A stretch of DNA of 64,000 nt from Oscillospiraceae bacterium (GCA_021202155.1 JAJQDP010000033.1:1-64000); one strand, 5' to 3'. Positions 50,285 to 60,794 are shown, counted from the first letter of the stretch. Translations and numbers: made by a program. Notes: a model not told the origin generated them from the sequence alone.

Positions 50285-51817
50285 CTAATCTACAATCGGT
50301 ATGAGTATCATTTTCGACTCCGAAAGAGCCTCTTCGCCAAGGTCGTTTTCATCGGTGATAGCCGGCAAAGTCGTGTGCGTTCTCTTTGCGATGTCCCATG
50401 GCTCTTCGCCTTTTTCGGCATAGTAGAGCTTCATCGCAATGTCGCAGTCCCGGTCAAGCGGGCTTGCCTCATCAACAGTGATTCCGCTGATGAATTTGTG
50501 GGATTTGCACCCGAAGAGATACCCACTGAGCCTTATGTCGGCGGAAATCTCCATTGCGTTCGATGAAGTAAGTTTATACGCCGACTGAGCAACCGTCGCA
50601 TGGGCATCGATAGAACAGCTTGAAGCAACCTCGGGGAGCTTCCTCTCGAATTCGTCCGTTCCCTCAAGATAGATGGGCTTTCCCGACTCGTTCTCAGCGT
50701 AGGCGAAATAGGTAATCCTCCCTCTTATTGAAATGCTCCCATCCGAACCGGTCACCGCGTCAAGCTTCCCGACCTCTGCGCCGGCGCACATTACAGAAAC
50801 AATCTCGCCGTCGTAGTAGGTGAGCGACGCCTTGGTTTTGCAGCTCTCAGAAATCTCCTGCGGGACGCACTCAATGTCCTCCTCGCTCATTTCAAGGCTC
50901 GACTCATACATGGTCGAATAGGCATCTGTGGCGATTAGAACGCTCTCGAATCTCATCGCAAGGCAGTTAATCTCGATGTTGAGCTCACAGCTTACCGAGT
51001 TATTGCCGCCCTTTCCCGACGGCTTGATCTCGCAATCTGAGACATTCGCCGAAATCATCACGTCATATCTCTCATCCAAGCCCTCGACATCCGAAATCTG
51101 CGAGAAGGGGACAGCGAATCGGATATTTTCCGCCTTTCCCGAACCCTCCTCCGGAACATAGAGGAGCGAAACCTCCGCTTCGCCTTTCGTGAGAAGCTTT
51201 CCTGAAAGTATCTTCTTATCAGCAGTTATTACCGCCGCATCCGCCCGTATGACTGTCCTGACAGCCGGCTTTGATTGCCCTAAGTCCACTTCATCGACAA
51301 CCGTAATTCTCTTTGTAACTGCGATTCTCTTTGACGGATAAGTGACGAGCGATTTCCTGAGCTGAAGTCCGTCGCCGGAAGCTTCTGAAACCGCCTGCCT
51401 TGCCTCATCGGCAGTAGCCGTGACCGAAACGGAAATAATTCCCCTTATGTCCGCTCTTCTCTTTCCCGAAACTCTGCAGCTTGCACTCTCTGTATAGGGC
51501 GAAATGCTTATTTTCGGCGATTTAGCTGATGCCGAGAGTTCCGCCGAGCGGTTGTATGTGAGAACCTGCTCCGCCGCGCACAGCTCTCCCGACTCGGAAA
51601 CATAGGTGAGCCTGATTTTCGCCGAGAGCTCATATTCAAGCTTAGTGCCGCTGAGTGTCCTTGCCGAAATGCTTGGAAGAATCCGCACATTAAGAACCTT
51701 GAAAATTTCGGGATAGTAGTCGGGCAGTATGTAGTCAAGCTCCACCGACTGCTGGCTGACTCCTCCGCCTAAACGCCCCGGCACGGTGAAGTTTTCTTTT
51801 GTAACCTTGTAATCCAT
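50285..51817 (-). CDS. sipL: SpoIVA-interacting SPOCS/LysM protein SipL
   Basis: 510 aa, GGAGGAG upstream. Contains three DUF3794/SPOCS-like segments (LGGGVSQQSVELDYILPDYY at the N-terminus is typical) and a C-terminal LysM (EEPWDIAKRTHTTLPAITDE). In Clostridioides difficile SipL binds SpoIVA through the LysM domain and is needed for coat attachment. The tandem position with spoIVA supports the assignment. Confidence 0.9.
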   Translation of the reverse strand: MDYKVTKENFTVPGRLGGGVSQQSVELDYILPDYYPEIFKVLNVRILPSISARTLSGTKLEYELSAKIRLTYVSESGELCAAEQVLTYNRSAELSASAKSPKISISPYTESASCRVSGKRRADIRGIISVSVTATADEARQAVSEASGDGLQLRKSLVTYPSKRIAVTKRITVVDEVDLGQSKPAVRTVIRADAAVITADKKILSGKLLTKGEAEVSLLYVPEEGSGKAENIRFAVPFSQISDVEGLDERYDVMISANVSDCEIKPSGKGGNNSVSCELNIEINCLAMRFESVLIATDAYSTMYESSLEMSEEDIECVPQEISESCKTKASLTYYDGEIVSVMCAGAEVGKLDAVTGSDGSISIRGRITYFAYAENESGKPIYLEGTDEFERKLPEVASSCSIDAHATVAQSAYKLTSSNAMEISADIRLSGYLFGCKSHKFISGITVDEASPLDRDCDIAMKLYYAEKGEEPWDIAKRTHTTLPAITDENDLGEEALSESKMILIPIVD

Positions 51818-51957
51818 AATCTCCTCCTGAGCAGGCTTTGCGTTGACAGCAAACCCGCAAATTGAAAAGTGCGTAACTCGTACGTTTGCTATATCATATT
51901 CAGCTTGCCCTCATTTCATGACTTTCGCAGGTTTTTTGAAAAAATTTTTGGAGGAGC

Positions 51958-51986
51958 GCAATAATCCGCTCTTCCAATGTGTATTA
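51958..51986 (+). promoter_or_regulatory. Candidate ECF-sigma-type promoter
   Basis: GCAATAATCC-N13-GTATTA preceded by GAAAAAATTTTTG, matching 19398-19427. Starts about 75 nt before the ATG at 52034. Confidence 0.5.
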
Positions 51987-52033
51987 GAAGTAGAAAGTAG
52001 TGCAAAACTGCAGAAATCAAGGAGGAATATATT

Positions 52034-52750
52034 ATGAAAAAACTATTGGCAATGCTTTTGGCAGGACTTATGCTCGCGTCGGTGATGTCGGTTGCGGCTT
52101 TCGGACTTGAATTGCCTGACATTTCGGAAATTTCTCCCGAAGAGGGGAGAACAATTTATGCTCTCGTTATAGACATTCGGGAAGGAAGCAACGGTCACTG
52201 GAGTCTCGACCTCTGTAAGCTCGACTTGAGCAATCCTGACCGCGGTGGTCTTAACAGTGCGTCAATCAGCGACGACACTGAGCTGTTGAATGCCTATGGA
52301 GCAATTACTGCTGACGACATTTCTATGGGTGATATAGTTGCTTTGACCTATACCGGAGTTGTCTTTGAAGTTTCCCCGGGTATAATTGAAGGAACAACGA
52401 GGGTTTATGTCGTCGACCACGTCGACACTCTTGCTGAGATTGAAGATCTTCTTCCCAGTTATTATACAAATTTTGGCGACTATTTTCCTTCATGGAACGT
52501 CTTCGCCAGTATTCCTGAAAGCCTTGACTGTACCACTTCTGATGGCAAGGTAACCCTCTCTTGGCGCAATACTTCTGATGAAACCTACATCGTCTACTGG
52601 AAACGTTCGAGTTCAAGCGAGTGGAAAATAGCTGGAATGACAACCAAGCATAAAGTCAATATCATCGGTCTTAAGTCTGGCGTGAGCTATGACTTTAAGG
52701 TTGAAATCCTCGGACAGGATTCGGAAATCGCCACGATAACGGCAGAATAA
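52034..52750 (+). CDS. Secreted protein with C-terminal fibronectin type III-like domain
   Basis: 238 aa, AAGGAGG upstream. Signal peptide MKKLLAMLLAGLMLASVMSV, cut near AAFG. Residues ~20-140 form an unrecognised beta domain (IYALVIDIREGSNGHWSLDL). The C-terminal ~80 aa (VTLSWRNTSDETYIVYWKRS; LKSGVSYDFKVEIL) fit an FN3 fold. No anchor. Shares a promoter motif with the lipoprotein gene at 19460. Confidence 0.82.
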   Translation: MKKLLAMLLAGLMLASVMSVAAFGLELPDISEISPEEGRTIYALVIDIREGSNGHWSLDLCKLDLSNPDRGGLNSASISDDTELLNAYGAITADDISMGDIVALTYTGVVFEVSPGIIEGTTRVYVVDHVDTLAEIEDLLPSYYTNFGDYFPSWNVFASIPESLDCTTSDGKVTLSWRNTSDETYIVYWKRSSSSEWKIAGMTTKHKVNIIGLKSGVSYDFKVEILGQDSEIATITAE

Positions 52751-52799
52751 TAGTCAGACAGAAGGAGAAATATCTATACATTATGCGTGAGCCCACGCA

Positions 52800-52840
52800 C
52801 TCACCCTCCGGCAAAAGCCCTTCCATCGCCGGAGGGTGAG
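52800..52840 (+). terminator. Strong hairpin after the FN3 protein gene
   Basis: CTCACCCTCCGGC / GCCGGAGGGTGAG, 13 bp, without a T-tract. Confidence 0.6.
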
Positions 52841-52868
52841 CTATATCACAAAAACAGGATTATGAGTA

Positions 52869-52897
52869 TTGACAGAATCGTGATTTAAGGGTATAAT
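52869..52897 (+). promoter_or_regulatory. Promoter of the zinc-ribbon/DUF2752 pair
   Basis: TTGACA, 17-nt spacer, TATAAT. Confidence 0.9.
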
Positions 52898-52951
52898 AAA
52901 CCAAGAATCGAAACCGGCATCTGAATTTCACAATAAAGGAGATTGAAATAC

Positions 52952-53371
52952 ATGAAATGTGCAAATTGCGGAAACGAAATCCCCGAGGGTGCGTCCTTCT
53001 GCTCGGCTTGTGGAGAAAAGGTCCATAATGAATATGTAGTTCAGGATGATGAGCAGAACAACCAGGGTAATAACGGCGGCTATCGCCAGAATCCTCCGAT
53101 GGACGACATGTTTGGACAGGGCAATGGCTTGGCTATCGCTTCGATGGTATGCGGTATCTGTTCGCTGGTTCTTTCCTGCTGTGCTTCAACTCTTTCGTTC
53201 ATTCTGGCACTTGTCGGCTGCGCTCTCGGAATCTATGTCCTCATCAGGCACAAGGGAAGCCGCGGAATGGCAATCGCAGGAATCGCTTGCTCAGCAGTGG
53301 CAATACTTGCGTCTGTTGTAGTGTCTATCCTTTACGGACTCTTTGCGTTCTTTGAGTACGGCTGGTACTAA
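52952..53371 (+). CDS. Zinc-ribbon membrane protein with DUF4190-like domain
   Basis: 139 aa from the ATG at 52952 (MKCANCGNEIPEGASFCSAC) with AAAGGAG upstream. The N-terminal CxxC...CxxC ribbon is followed by an Asn/Gln-rich linker and two helices (about 67-95 and 110-133; MAIAGIACSAVAILASVV) typical of DUF4190. Commonly next to DUF2752 genes, as here (3 nt gap). Function unknown. Confidence 0.88.
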   Translation: MKCANCGNEIPEGASFCSACGEKVHNEYVVQDDEQNNQGNNGGYRQNPPMDDMFGQGNGLAIASMVCGICSLVLSCCASTLSFILALVGCALGIYVLIRHKGSRGMAIAGIACSAVAILASVVVSILYGLFAFFEYGWY

Positions 53372-53374
53372 AAG

Positions 53375-53797
53375 ATGACCCCATTCGCTCATAAATATCA
53401 GAAGATATTTTACATTCTGTCGCTGGCGGCACTCCTGCTGTCCGCGGCAGACTGTTTAGTGTGCTATTTTTTAGGAGTAAGCCCGACGGATTTCATCCGC
53501 CCCTGCCTCTTCAACCAGCTCACCGGCTACTATTGCCCCGGCTGTGGCGGGACAAGAGCCATAATCAGCCTCCTTCATCTCAACATAATCCAAAGCTTCA
53601 TCTACCATCCCTTCGTCCCATACGTAGCAATAATCGCCGCAATATTTATGGTGACCTACACCGTCTCGCTAATATCAAAGGGCAGAATAAGCTATTTCAA
53701 GCTCCGCCCGATATACTTTTATATCTCAATCGCACTGATTTTCATAAACTTCATCGTGAAGAACATTCTGATATACAACGGAATTTGGGTGACGTAA
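53375..53797 (+). CDS. DUF2752 membrane protein
   Basis: 140 aa with three or four helices. The hallmark YYCPGCGGTRAIISLLHLNI (CPGCGxTR) is intact. Function unknown; linked to the zinc-ribbon gene upstream. Confidence 0.92.
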   Translation: MTPFAHKYQKIFYILSLAALLLSAADCLVCYFLGVSPTDFIRPCLFNQLTGYYCPGCGGTRAIISLLHLNIIQSFIYHPFVPYVAIIAAIFMVTYTVSLISKGRISYFKLRPIYFYISIALIFINFIVKNILIYNGIWVT

Positions 53798-53945
53798 AAA
53801 AGCCTCCCCCGAAGGGGGAGGGGGACCGGCGAAGCCGATGGAGGGGTGCCATTTTCGGCGAAGCCGAAAATGGCGTCGGCGCATGCAACGCCAGTTGCCG
53901 TAGCCGACTAATTACGCATTGCGCATTACGAATTACGCATTAGCT
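53797..53945. repeat. REP-like dispersed element
   Basis: CCTCCCCCGAAGGGGGAGG, CCATTTTCGGC/GCCGAAAATGG and a terminal run of near-repeats ATTACGCATT/GCGCATTACGAATTACGCATT. Shares the CCTCCCC...GGAGGGG module with the elements at 14219 and 15955. The ATTACGCAT motif also occurs just after the ArsC-like gene start (about 54306-54319). Confidence 0.75.
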
Positions 53946-54281
53946 CCACTTCTCCCAAACCTCCGGCTGATACCCAACCGTCGCCAATTTCCCGTTTCTC
54001 ACAACGGGACTTTTTATTAGCGACGGATTCTCAAGCATCTTTTCAATCTTGTCCTCATCCCGGGCTAAGTACTTCAGAAGCACCGCATCCTGCGACTTGT
54101 TCTTGTCGTCGATAATTGCGTCAATCGACCCGACAGCCTTAAGCACGTTATTAAGCTCGCCCCTGCTCATGCCTTTACTATTCAAATCTATCATCTGCGC
54201 CTTGATTCCGCGCTCTTTAAACCATCTCTCGGCTTTCTTCGAGTCAAAGCACTTGGACTTATAGAAAATCTGTATGTTCAC
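53940..54281 (-). CDS. ArsC/Spx-family protein
   Basis: 113 aa. Thioredoxin-fold start IQIFYKSKCFDSKKAERWFK with a single Cys followed by F-D-S instead of CxxC, and the C-terminal SPVVRNGKLATVGYQPEVW typical of the ArsC/YffB/Spx family. Probably a thiol-related regulator or reductase; not a confirmed arsenate reductase. Confidence 0.85.
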   Translation of the reverse strand: MNIQIFYKSKCFDSKKAERWFKERGIKAQMIDLNSKGMSRGELNNVLKAVGSIDAIIDDKNKSQDAVLLKYLARDEDKIEKMLENPSLIKSPVVRNGKLATVGYQPEVWEKWS

Positions 54282-54329
54282 AGTTTTAACCTGCCTTAAA
54301 TTTAATTACGTATTACGCATTTATTCGCG

Positions 54330-54761
54330 TTACAGCACAATCGTGAATGGACCATCATTTTCGAGATTTACAATCATGTGCGCTCCAAAAACTCCGGTTT
54401 CGACTTTAATGCCTCTCAAGCGTAGCTCTTCATTGAACTTCTCATAAAGCCTGTTCGCCTCGTCGGGCTTAGCCGCCTGGGTAAAGCTCGGTCGGTTTCC
54501 GTGGGAGCAGTCCGCAAGAAGCGTAAACTGCGACACTGAGAGAATATCCCCGCCGACATCCTTTATCAAAAGATTGGTCTTCCCGTTCTCGTCCTCAAAA
54601 ATCCGAAGCTTCGAGATTTTCTCCGCCAATTTCGCGCAGTCCGCATCAGTGTCCATGGGCTCCGCTCCAAAAAGCACAAGAAATCCTCTTCCGATGCTTC
54701 CGACAATTTCTCCCTTAACCGTAACCGAAGCCCGGTTCACCCGCTGTATAACGACTTTCAT
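54330..54761 (-). CDS. dtd: D-aminoacyl-tRNA deacylase
   Basis: 143 aa from the ATG at 54761 ([15 protein letters not shown]) with AGGAAG upstream. [20 protein letters not shown] and [19 protein letters not shown] carry the SQFTL and cross-subunit GP motifs of Dtd. Removes D-amino acids mischarged to tRNA. Confidence 0.96.
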   Translation of the reverse strand: MKVVIQRVNRASVTVKGEIVGSIGRGFLVLFGAEPMDTDADCAKLAEKISKLRIFEDENGKTNLLIKDVGGDILSVSQFTLLADCSHGNRPSFTQAAKPDEANRLYEKFNEELRLRGIKVETGVFGAHMIVNLENDGPFTIVL

Positions 54762-54842
54762 AGTACTTCCTCCACCCAATTTGTTGAAACGATTATAGCA
54801 TGAATGGGGCGGGGAAGTCAAGGAGCAGGCGATATATTTTTC

Positions 54843-54871
54843 TTGACTTACTGAGTAGAAAATGCTATAAT
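54843..54871 (+). promoter_or_regulatory. Promoter of the AbiE pair
   Basis: TTGACT, 17-nt spacer, TATAAT. Confidence 0.85.
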
Positions 54872-54893
54872 ATCACTGAGAGGAGGACTTGAA

Positions 54894-55514
54894 ATGGATT
54901 TTTACGAGTATTTAAAGTCGAGTTTCGGCGTAAACGAGCCGATATTTATCTCAGATATACAGTTCAAAAGCTATTCAAAGCCGTGGATTGCAAAGGAACT
55001 TGCGAAGCTTTGCGAAACAGGACAGCTTGCAAGGTTCGACAGGGGAGTCTACTACGTTCCGACTGAAACACCATTCGGAAAAAGCATACTGAATCCTCAA
55101 AAGGTCATAGAGAGGAAGTATATAACCGAAAACGGCGAAAGATTCGGCTTTTATTCGGGTCTTACGGCGATGAATCTTTTCGGACTTTCAACACAGGTTC
55201 CGAACGTCACCGAGATTTGCACAAATAACGAAACAACCAAGCTTCGTAATGTCAAGGTTGGAAATGTAAATGTGATTCTCCGCCGTTCCCGGACAGAGAT
55301 TAATAACGAAAACGCAGACATTCTCAGTTTTCTTGAGCTCATGAACCAAGCTCCGATTGGCTTCTTTGATGATGACAAACGGGAAACTATGTCCAAGTGG
55401 CTGAAAGACAAAGAGATAACCGGCAAGACCATATCTCAGTATGCACGGATTTTCCCGGATAAGGCTCTCAGAAATCTTGTAGAAAGTGGTGTTATTTATG
55501 ATGTTGCACGATGA
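54894..55514 (+). CDS. AbiEi-like antitoxin/transcriptional regulator
   Basis: 206 aa, GAGGAGG upstream. N-terminal winged-helix (SFGVNEPIFISDIQFKSYSK; ELAKLCETGQLARFDRGVYY) followed by the AbiEi C-terminal region (YSGLTAMNLFGLSTQVPNVT). In AbiE type IV systems this protein represses the operon and neutralises the effect of the nucleotidyltransferase toxin without binding it. Overlaps the toxin gene by 17 nt. Confidence 0.88.
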   Translation: MDFYEYLKSSFGVNEPIFISDIQFKSYSKPWIAKELAKLCETGQLARFDRGVYYVPTETPFGKSILNPQKVIERKYITENGERFGFYSGLTAMNLFGLSTQVPNVTEICTNNETTKLRNVKVGNVNVILRRSRTEINNENADILSFLELMNQAPIGFFDDDKRETMSKWLKDKEITGKTISQYARIFPDKALRNLVESGVIYDVAR

Positions 55515-56409
55515 CAAAGAATTATTCACGCAAGTGGTGCTAAGAACATCTGAGAGCTTGAATATCCGCCCTGAGATAATTGAGAAAGATTACTATGTGA
55601 CGATGCTTCTGAAAGAGATATATTCACTCATGCCGGAGATAGTATTCAAAGGTGGCACATCGCTGTCGAAGTGCTATCACCTTATCAAAAGATTCTCTGA
55701 GGACATCGATCTCGGAATTGAATCCGGTGCAAGCATCACAGAAAGCGGTCGCAGGCGGATAAAAGAGGTCATGCTAAAGGCTATTGAGAAAGCGGGACTG
55801 GAACTTGATAACGCAGGTAATGTTAAAAGCAGGCGCACTTACAATCGCTATATAGTGAATATTCCGAACAGTAACGATTCGCCCTATCTGAAAGACAAAA
55901 TTCTTATTGAGACAGCGGTTTACCAGAGGTCTTATCCTACAAAACTGATGGAAGCTACTTCGCTTATTTACGACTACCTTTCTCAGAATGGCTTTGAAGA
56001 TTTCGTCGAGCAGTACAAGCTTCAGCCGGTAACGCTTAAAGTTCAAGCGGCAGAGAGAACTCTTGTCGATAAACTCTATGCTCTCGCCGATTACTATTTG
56101 GCGGGAATGCTTGCTGAGCATTCAAGGCATATCTACGATATTTACAAGCTTCTGTCCGTGGTCGAGATTGATGATAATCTGAAAGAACTTGCAATCTCGG
56201 TAGCTGGCGAAAGAAGAAACGACAGCCATTGCCTCAGCGTTCAGAATGGCGTCAATGTTCGTGACATTCTTACTGAGATAATCCGCACGGAAGCATACAG
56301 AAACGACTACGAGGAAATCACGGCAAAATTGCTGTATGAGCAGGTTTCGTATGATACGGCAATTACTGGTGTTCAGGAGATTGTTGATAGCGAGTTATTT
56401 AGTGGTTAA
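55498..56409 (+). CDS. AbiEii/AbiGii-type nucleotidyltransferase toxin
   Basis: 303 aa from ATGATG at 55498. The polymerase-beta-like site VFKGGTSLSKCYHLIKRFSE with DIDLG is intact; TLVDKLYALADYYL follows as in the family. AbiEii proteins modify tRNA or nucleotides and stop growth, giving phage resistance by abortive infection. Complete pair with AbiEi, so probably active. Confidence 0.9.
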   Translation: MMLHDDKELFTQVVLRTSESLNIRPEIIEKDYYVTMLLKEIYSLMPEIVFKGGTSLSKCYHLIKRFSEDIDLGIESGASITESGRRRIKEVMLKAIEKAGLELDNAGNVKSRRTYNRYIVNIPNSNDSPYLKDKILIETAVYQRSYPTKLMEATSLIYDYLSQNGFEDFVEQYKLQPVTLKVQAAERTLVDKLYALADYYLAGMLAEHSRHIYDIYKLLSVVEIDDNLKELAISVAGERRNDSHCLSVQNGVNVRDILTEIIRTEAYRNDYEEITAKLLYEQVSYDTAITGVQEIVDSELFSG

Positions 56410-56416
56410 TCAAAAA

Positions 56417-56447
56417 AGCAGTCCCACCCCGGTGGAACTGCTCTTTC
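56417..56447 (+). terminator. Terminator of the AbiE operon
   Basis: AGCAGT-c-CCACC / GGTGG-a-ACTGCT then CTTTCT; also positioned for gdhA on the minus strand (T-run TTTTTTG). Confidence 0.85.
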
Positions 56448-56465
56448 TATACAATTTCAGCTCAA

Positions 56466-57854
<1,389 letters not shown>

Positions 57855-58011
57855 TTACAGTATACCACATTATGCGGATTTTGCAAGTCTTGATTTCAGA
57901 AATTTCAAAATAAATCATCACAGCCCCGATTTTTGAGGAATCTTTTAGAGGATTTGACTAAAGCGGAGGGGATTAAATGTCATAAGACATGTAGTATTTA
58001 TATCAGGGACT

Positions 58012-58040
58012 TGAATATTCAAAAATATCAGCGTATAATG
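58012..58040 (+). promoter_or_regulatory. Promoter of the MATE gene
   Basis: TTGAAT, 17-nt spacer, TATAAT. The rest of 57840-58133 holds no gene. Confidence 0.75.
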
Positions 58041-58061
58041 GTACTACTGGTCATGGATAGA

Positions 58062-58115
58062 TTCCAATTCGTATACGTCGGGTAGAGAGTTTATACACCG
58101 GGCTGGAATACGAAT
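58062..58115 (+). promoter_or_regulatory. Leader hairpin with two competing pairings before the MATE gene
   Basis: ATTCGTAT (58068-58075) pairs with ATACGAAT (58108-58115); the adjacent ATTCCA (58062-58067) pairs with TGGAAT (58104-58109). The two pairings share bases and cannot both be complete. No terminator follows. Confidence 0.4.
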
Positions 58116-58133
58116 AAAAAGAAGGGACATTCT

Positions 58134-59555
58134 ATGTCAGCAGAGACAAAAATAGAGACAAATAACTATCTTGAAACAGAAAGCCTCGGCAAGCTCATGC
58201 GGAAATACGCTTTTCCTTGTGTGATTTCCATGCTGATAGCGGCACTTTACAATATTGTCGATCAGATTTTTATTGCAAATGCATCTTACCTCGGCTCTTA
58301 TGGAAATGCCGCCAATACGGTTGTGTTTCCGATGACGGTTGTGGCAATTGCAATTGCAGTGATGATCGGGGATGGGTGTTGCACTTTCGTCAGCATCAGC
58401 CTTGGAAGTAAAAAACCTGACGATGCTGCAGGCGGTGTCGGCAATGCTGTTGTTTCCGTTGTAGCGGTCAGCCTTGTGCTTACGGCAATTTATCTTCTGT
58501 TTCAGGAACCGATTCTGCGCATGTTTGGCGCAGATGTGAACGAGGAGACTTTTGAGCTTTCAAAGGAGTATTTTTTCTGGATTACCATGGGCATTCCTTT
58601 TTACATGTTCGGACAGGCTCTGAATCCGATTATCCGTTCTGATGGAAGTCCACGTTTTGCAATGGCGACACTCGTAACAGGAGCAATCTTCAATATCATT
58701 TTTGATCCTATATGCATCTATGTCCTCAGGTGGGGTATGATGGGTGCGGCTGTTGCAACCATCGGCGGTCAGATTCTGTCTGCTGTCATGGCGGCTGTAT
58801 ACCTGTTCAGGATGAAAGCCACGCCTCTGCATAAAGGATGTTTTCATATTCAGTGGAGACTTGTCAGACAAATACTGACTCTCGGATTCGCAAGCTTCCT
58901 CTCACAGTTTTCTATCGTGCTGTCCATGGCGGCAACCATCAACATGGCTGTCAAATATGGCGCAATGGATGATATATTCGGGCAGGCGGAATATGCGCAG
59001 ATCCCGACTGCGATTGCGGGAATAGTGTCGAAGTTCTTCCAGATTGTCATATCCATTTCCGCCGGGCTTGCGGCCGGTTGTATTCCGATAGCCGGTTATA
59101 ATATCGGTGCTGGTCGCAATGACCGGGTTCTTGGGCTGATGAAACGGCTGATGGCATGCGAAGCGATACTCGGGCTGGTTGCGTCGGTCATCTTCCTTGT
59201 GTTTCCAAATCAGCTCATGCTTATTTTCGGCTCAGCAGGTGAAAGCGAATATTACACGCAGTTTGCGGTATGGTTCATCCGTGGGCAACTCTGCCTGTTG
59301 CCTCTTGCCTGCATCAATAAGGGTAGCTTTATCTTCCTGCAATCTCTCGGAAAGGCAAGGGAGTCATCTGTGCTGTCTGTTACCAGGGAATTTGTGTTTG
59401 GCGTAGGCTTCGCTCTGCTGTTGCCCGCCATCTGGGGGCTCTACGCTTTGCCGTTCTTCATGCCAGTTGCAGATACCGTGACTTTCATCGCGGTTTTGGC
59501 AGTTCTTCTCCGGGTAACCAGAGAGCTGAAAGCCCCGGCAAAAGAGCTCAGCTGA
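58134..59555 (+). CDS. MATE-family multidrug/cation efflux transporter
   Basis: 473 aa, GAAGGG upstream. Twelve predicted helices in two halves; IPFYMFGQALNPIIRSDGSP and GCIPIAGYNIGAGRNDRVLG are the conserved MATE loops. Drives export of cationic compounds by Na+ or H+ antiport. Single gene with own promoter and an AGAGCGACC terminator. Confidence 0.93.
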   Translation: MSAETKIETNNYLETESLGKLMRKYAFPCVISMLIAALYNIVDQIFIANASYLGSYGNAANTVVFPMTVVAIAIAVMIGDGCCTFVSISLGSKKPDDAAGGVGNAVVSVVAVSLVLTAIYLLFQEPILRMFGADVNEETFELSKEYFFWITMGIPFYMFGQALNPIIRSDGSPRFAMATLVTGAIFNIIFDPICIYVLRWGMMGAAVATIGGQILSAVMAAVYLFRMKATPLHKGCFHIQWRLVRQILTLGFASFLSQFSIVLSMAATINMAVKYGAMDDIFGQAEYAQIPTAIAGIVSKFFQIVISISAGLAAGCIPIAGYNIGAGRNDRVLGLMKRLMACEAILGLVASVIFLVFPNQLMLIFGSAGESEYYTQFAVWFIRGQLCLLPLACINKGSFIFLQSLGKARESSVLSVTREFVFGVGFALLLPAIWGLYALPFFMPVADTVTFIAVLAVLLRVTRELKAPAKELS

Positions 59556-59580
59556 CCGCCTGTTTTGCATAGTAAAATCA

Positions 59581-59606
59581 AGAGCGACCCGTAAAAGGTC
59601 GCTCTA
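59581..59606. terminator. AGAGCGACC-type bidirectional terminator
   Basis: AGAGCGACC-CGTAAAA-GGTCGCTCT between convergent genes. Confidence 0.85.
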
Positions 59607-59617
59607 AAATTATTTCT

Positions 59618-60703
59618 TCATTCTTTATCTTTTTCATGTTGCAGATAGAACATGGCTTTCTGTGTTTCAATTTCCGCACGCAATTCTTCTTCACTCGGCA
59701 AATACAACTTGTACTTTGAAGCAAAAAGCTGTTCGTTACCATGCATAACAGAAAACCTTGCTATATCTTCATCGGTGTCAGAGCAAAGAACAATTCCAAT
59801 TGTCGGGTTATCTCCGTCACTGCGTTTGAGTTCATCGTACATTCGGATATACATATCCATTTGTCCAACATCCTGATGGGTGATTTTCTCTGTTTTCAGG
59901 TCAATCAGCACAAAGCATTTGAGAATGTAATTGTAAAAGACAAGATCAATGAAATAATCCTGCTTTTCTGTATGAATGTGTTGTTGTCTTGCAACGAAGG
60001 CATATCCCTTTCCAAGCTCCATTAAAAACTTTTGAAGGTTGGTAAGAATACTCGACTCCAATTCACTCTCTGTGAAATCAGAATTTGAGGATAAGCCTAA
60101 GAATTCAGCAATCACCGGATTTTTGATAAATTCCAACTTATCAGTCTGATAATCAGACGTAAGCCTTTTCATCTCATTTTCGACAAGACCTTTGTTTTGC
60201 GTTTGCAATATACGGTAGTAGTATTGCGATGAAATGTTTCTTTGTAGCGTACGAACACTCCATGTCTGTTCTGCCGCTTCTTTTTCGTACCAGTCACGAG
60301 CAGTCTTATCTTCAACTTGTAGTAATGTTCTGTAATGTGACCAGGTGAGCAGAGGTGCAGATTTTCCAGACACTGTGTGGAAAATGTCAGGATATATTTT
60401 GTAGAAAGAATAGAAGCTGTAGAGATTCGACTTTGTGTATCCCTTCCCAAATTCTTTTGTCAATGCAGATGATAAATTTTTTATTACTTCCGCACCATAA
60501 TCAGCTCGATTTTCGCCTTTTAACTCTTCGCTTGCAATTCTATATCCAATCAGCCAATTGCGCTGAACAAGAATTGTGTTTACCGCACGGTAAGCTTCTT
60601 TTTGCGAAGATTCTATGATTCTTTTCATATCACTTAAAATGTCATCCGTTTTCGTAAAGCTATTCATAACATCATTTTGCCCAATGCCGATAATACTATC
60701 CAT
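59618..60703 (-). CDS. YhcG-like PDDEXK nuclease family protein (DUF1016)
   Basis: 361 aa from the ATG at 60703 with AAAGAGG upstream. The N-terminal helical DUF1016_N region (LVQRNWLIGYRIASEELKGE; YGAEVIKNLSSALTKEFGKG) precedes the nuclease core YFIDLVFYNYILKCFVLIDL with K (D-x(n)-D-x-K type), and GQMDMYIRMYDELKR. These proteins are often linked to restriction or mobile loci; here it stands alone. Target unknown. Confidence 0.9.
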   Translation of the reverse strand: MDSIIGIGQNDVMNSFTKTDDILSDMKRIIESSQKEAYRAVNTILVQRNWLIGYRIASEELKGENRADYGAEVIKNLSSALTKEFGKGYTKSNLYSFYSFYKIYPDIFHTVSGKSAPLLTWSHYRTLLQVEDKTARDWYEKEAAEQTWSVRTLQRNISSQYYYRILQTQNKGLVENEMKRLTSDYQTDKLEFIKNPVIAEFLGLSSNSDFTESELESSILTNLQKFLMELGKGYAFVARQQHIHTEKQDYFIDLVFYNYILKCFVLIDLKTEKITHQDVGQMDMYIRMYDELKRSDGDNPTIGIVLCSDTDEDIARFSVMHGNEQLFASKYKLYLPSEEELRAEIETQKAMFYLQHEKDKE

Positions 60704-60765
60704 TTTGCTCACCTCTTTACTAAGTATAACACGTCAGAGCAATAAAAGCAAGCACCCAGCCGCAA

Positions 60766-60791
60766 AAGAGCGACCCCACCCGGTCGCTCTT
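60766..60791. terminator. AGAGCGACC-type terminator
   Basis: AAGAGCGACC-CCACCC-GGTCGCTCTT. Confidence 0.85.
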
Positions 60792-60794
60792 ACA

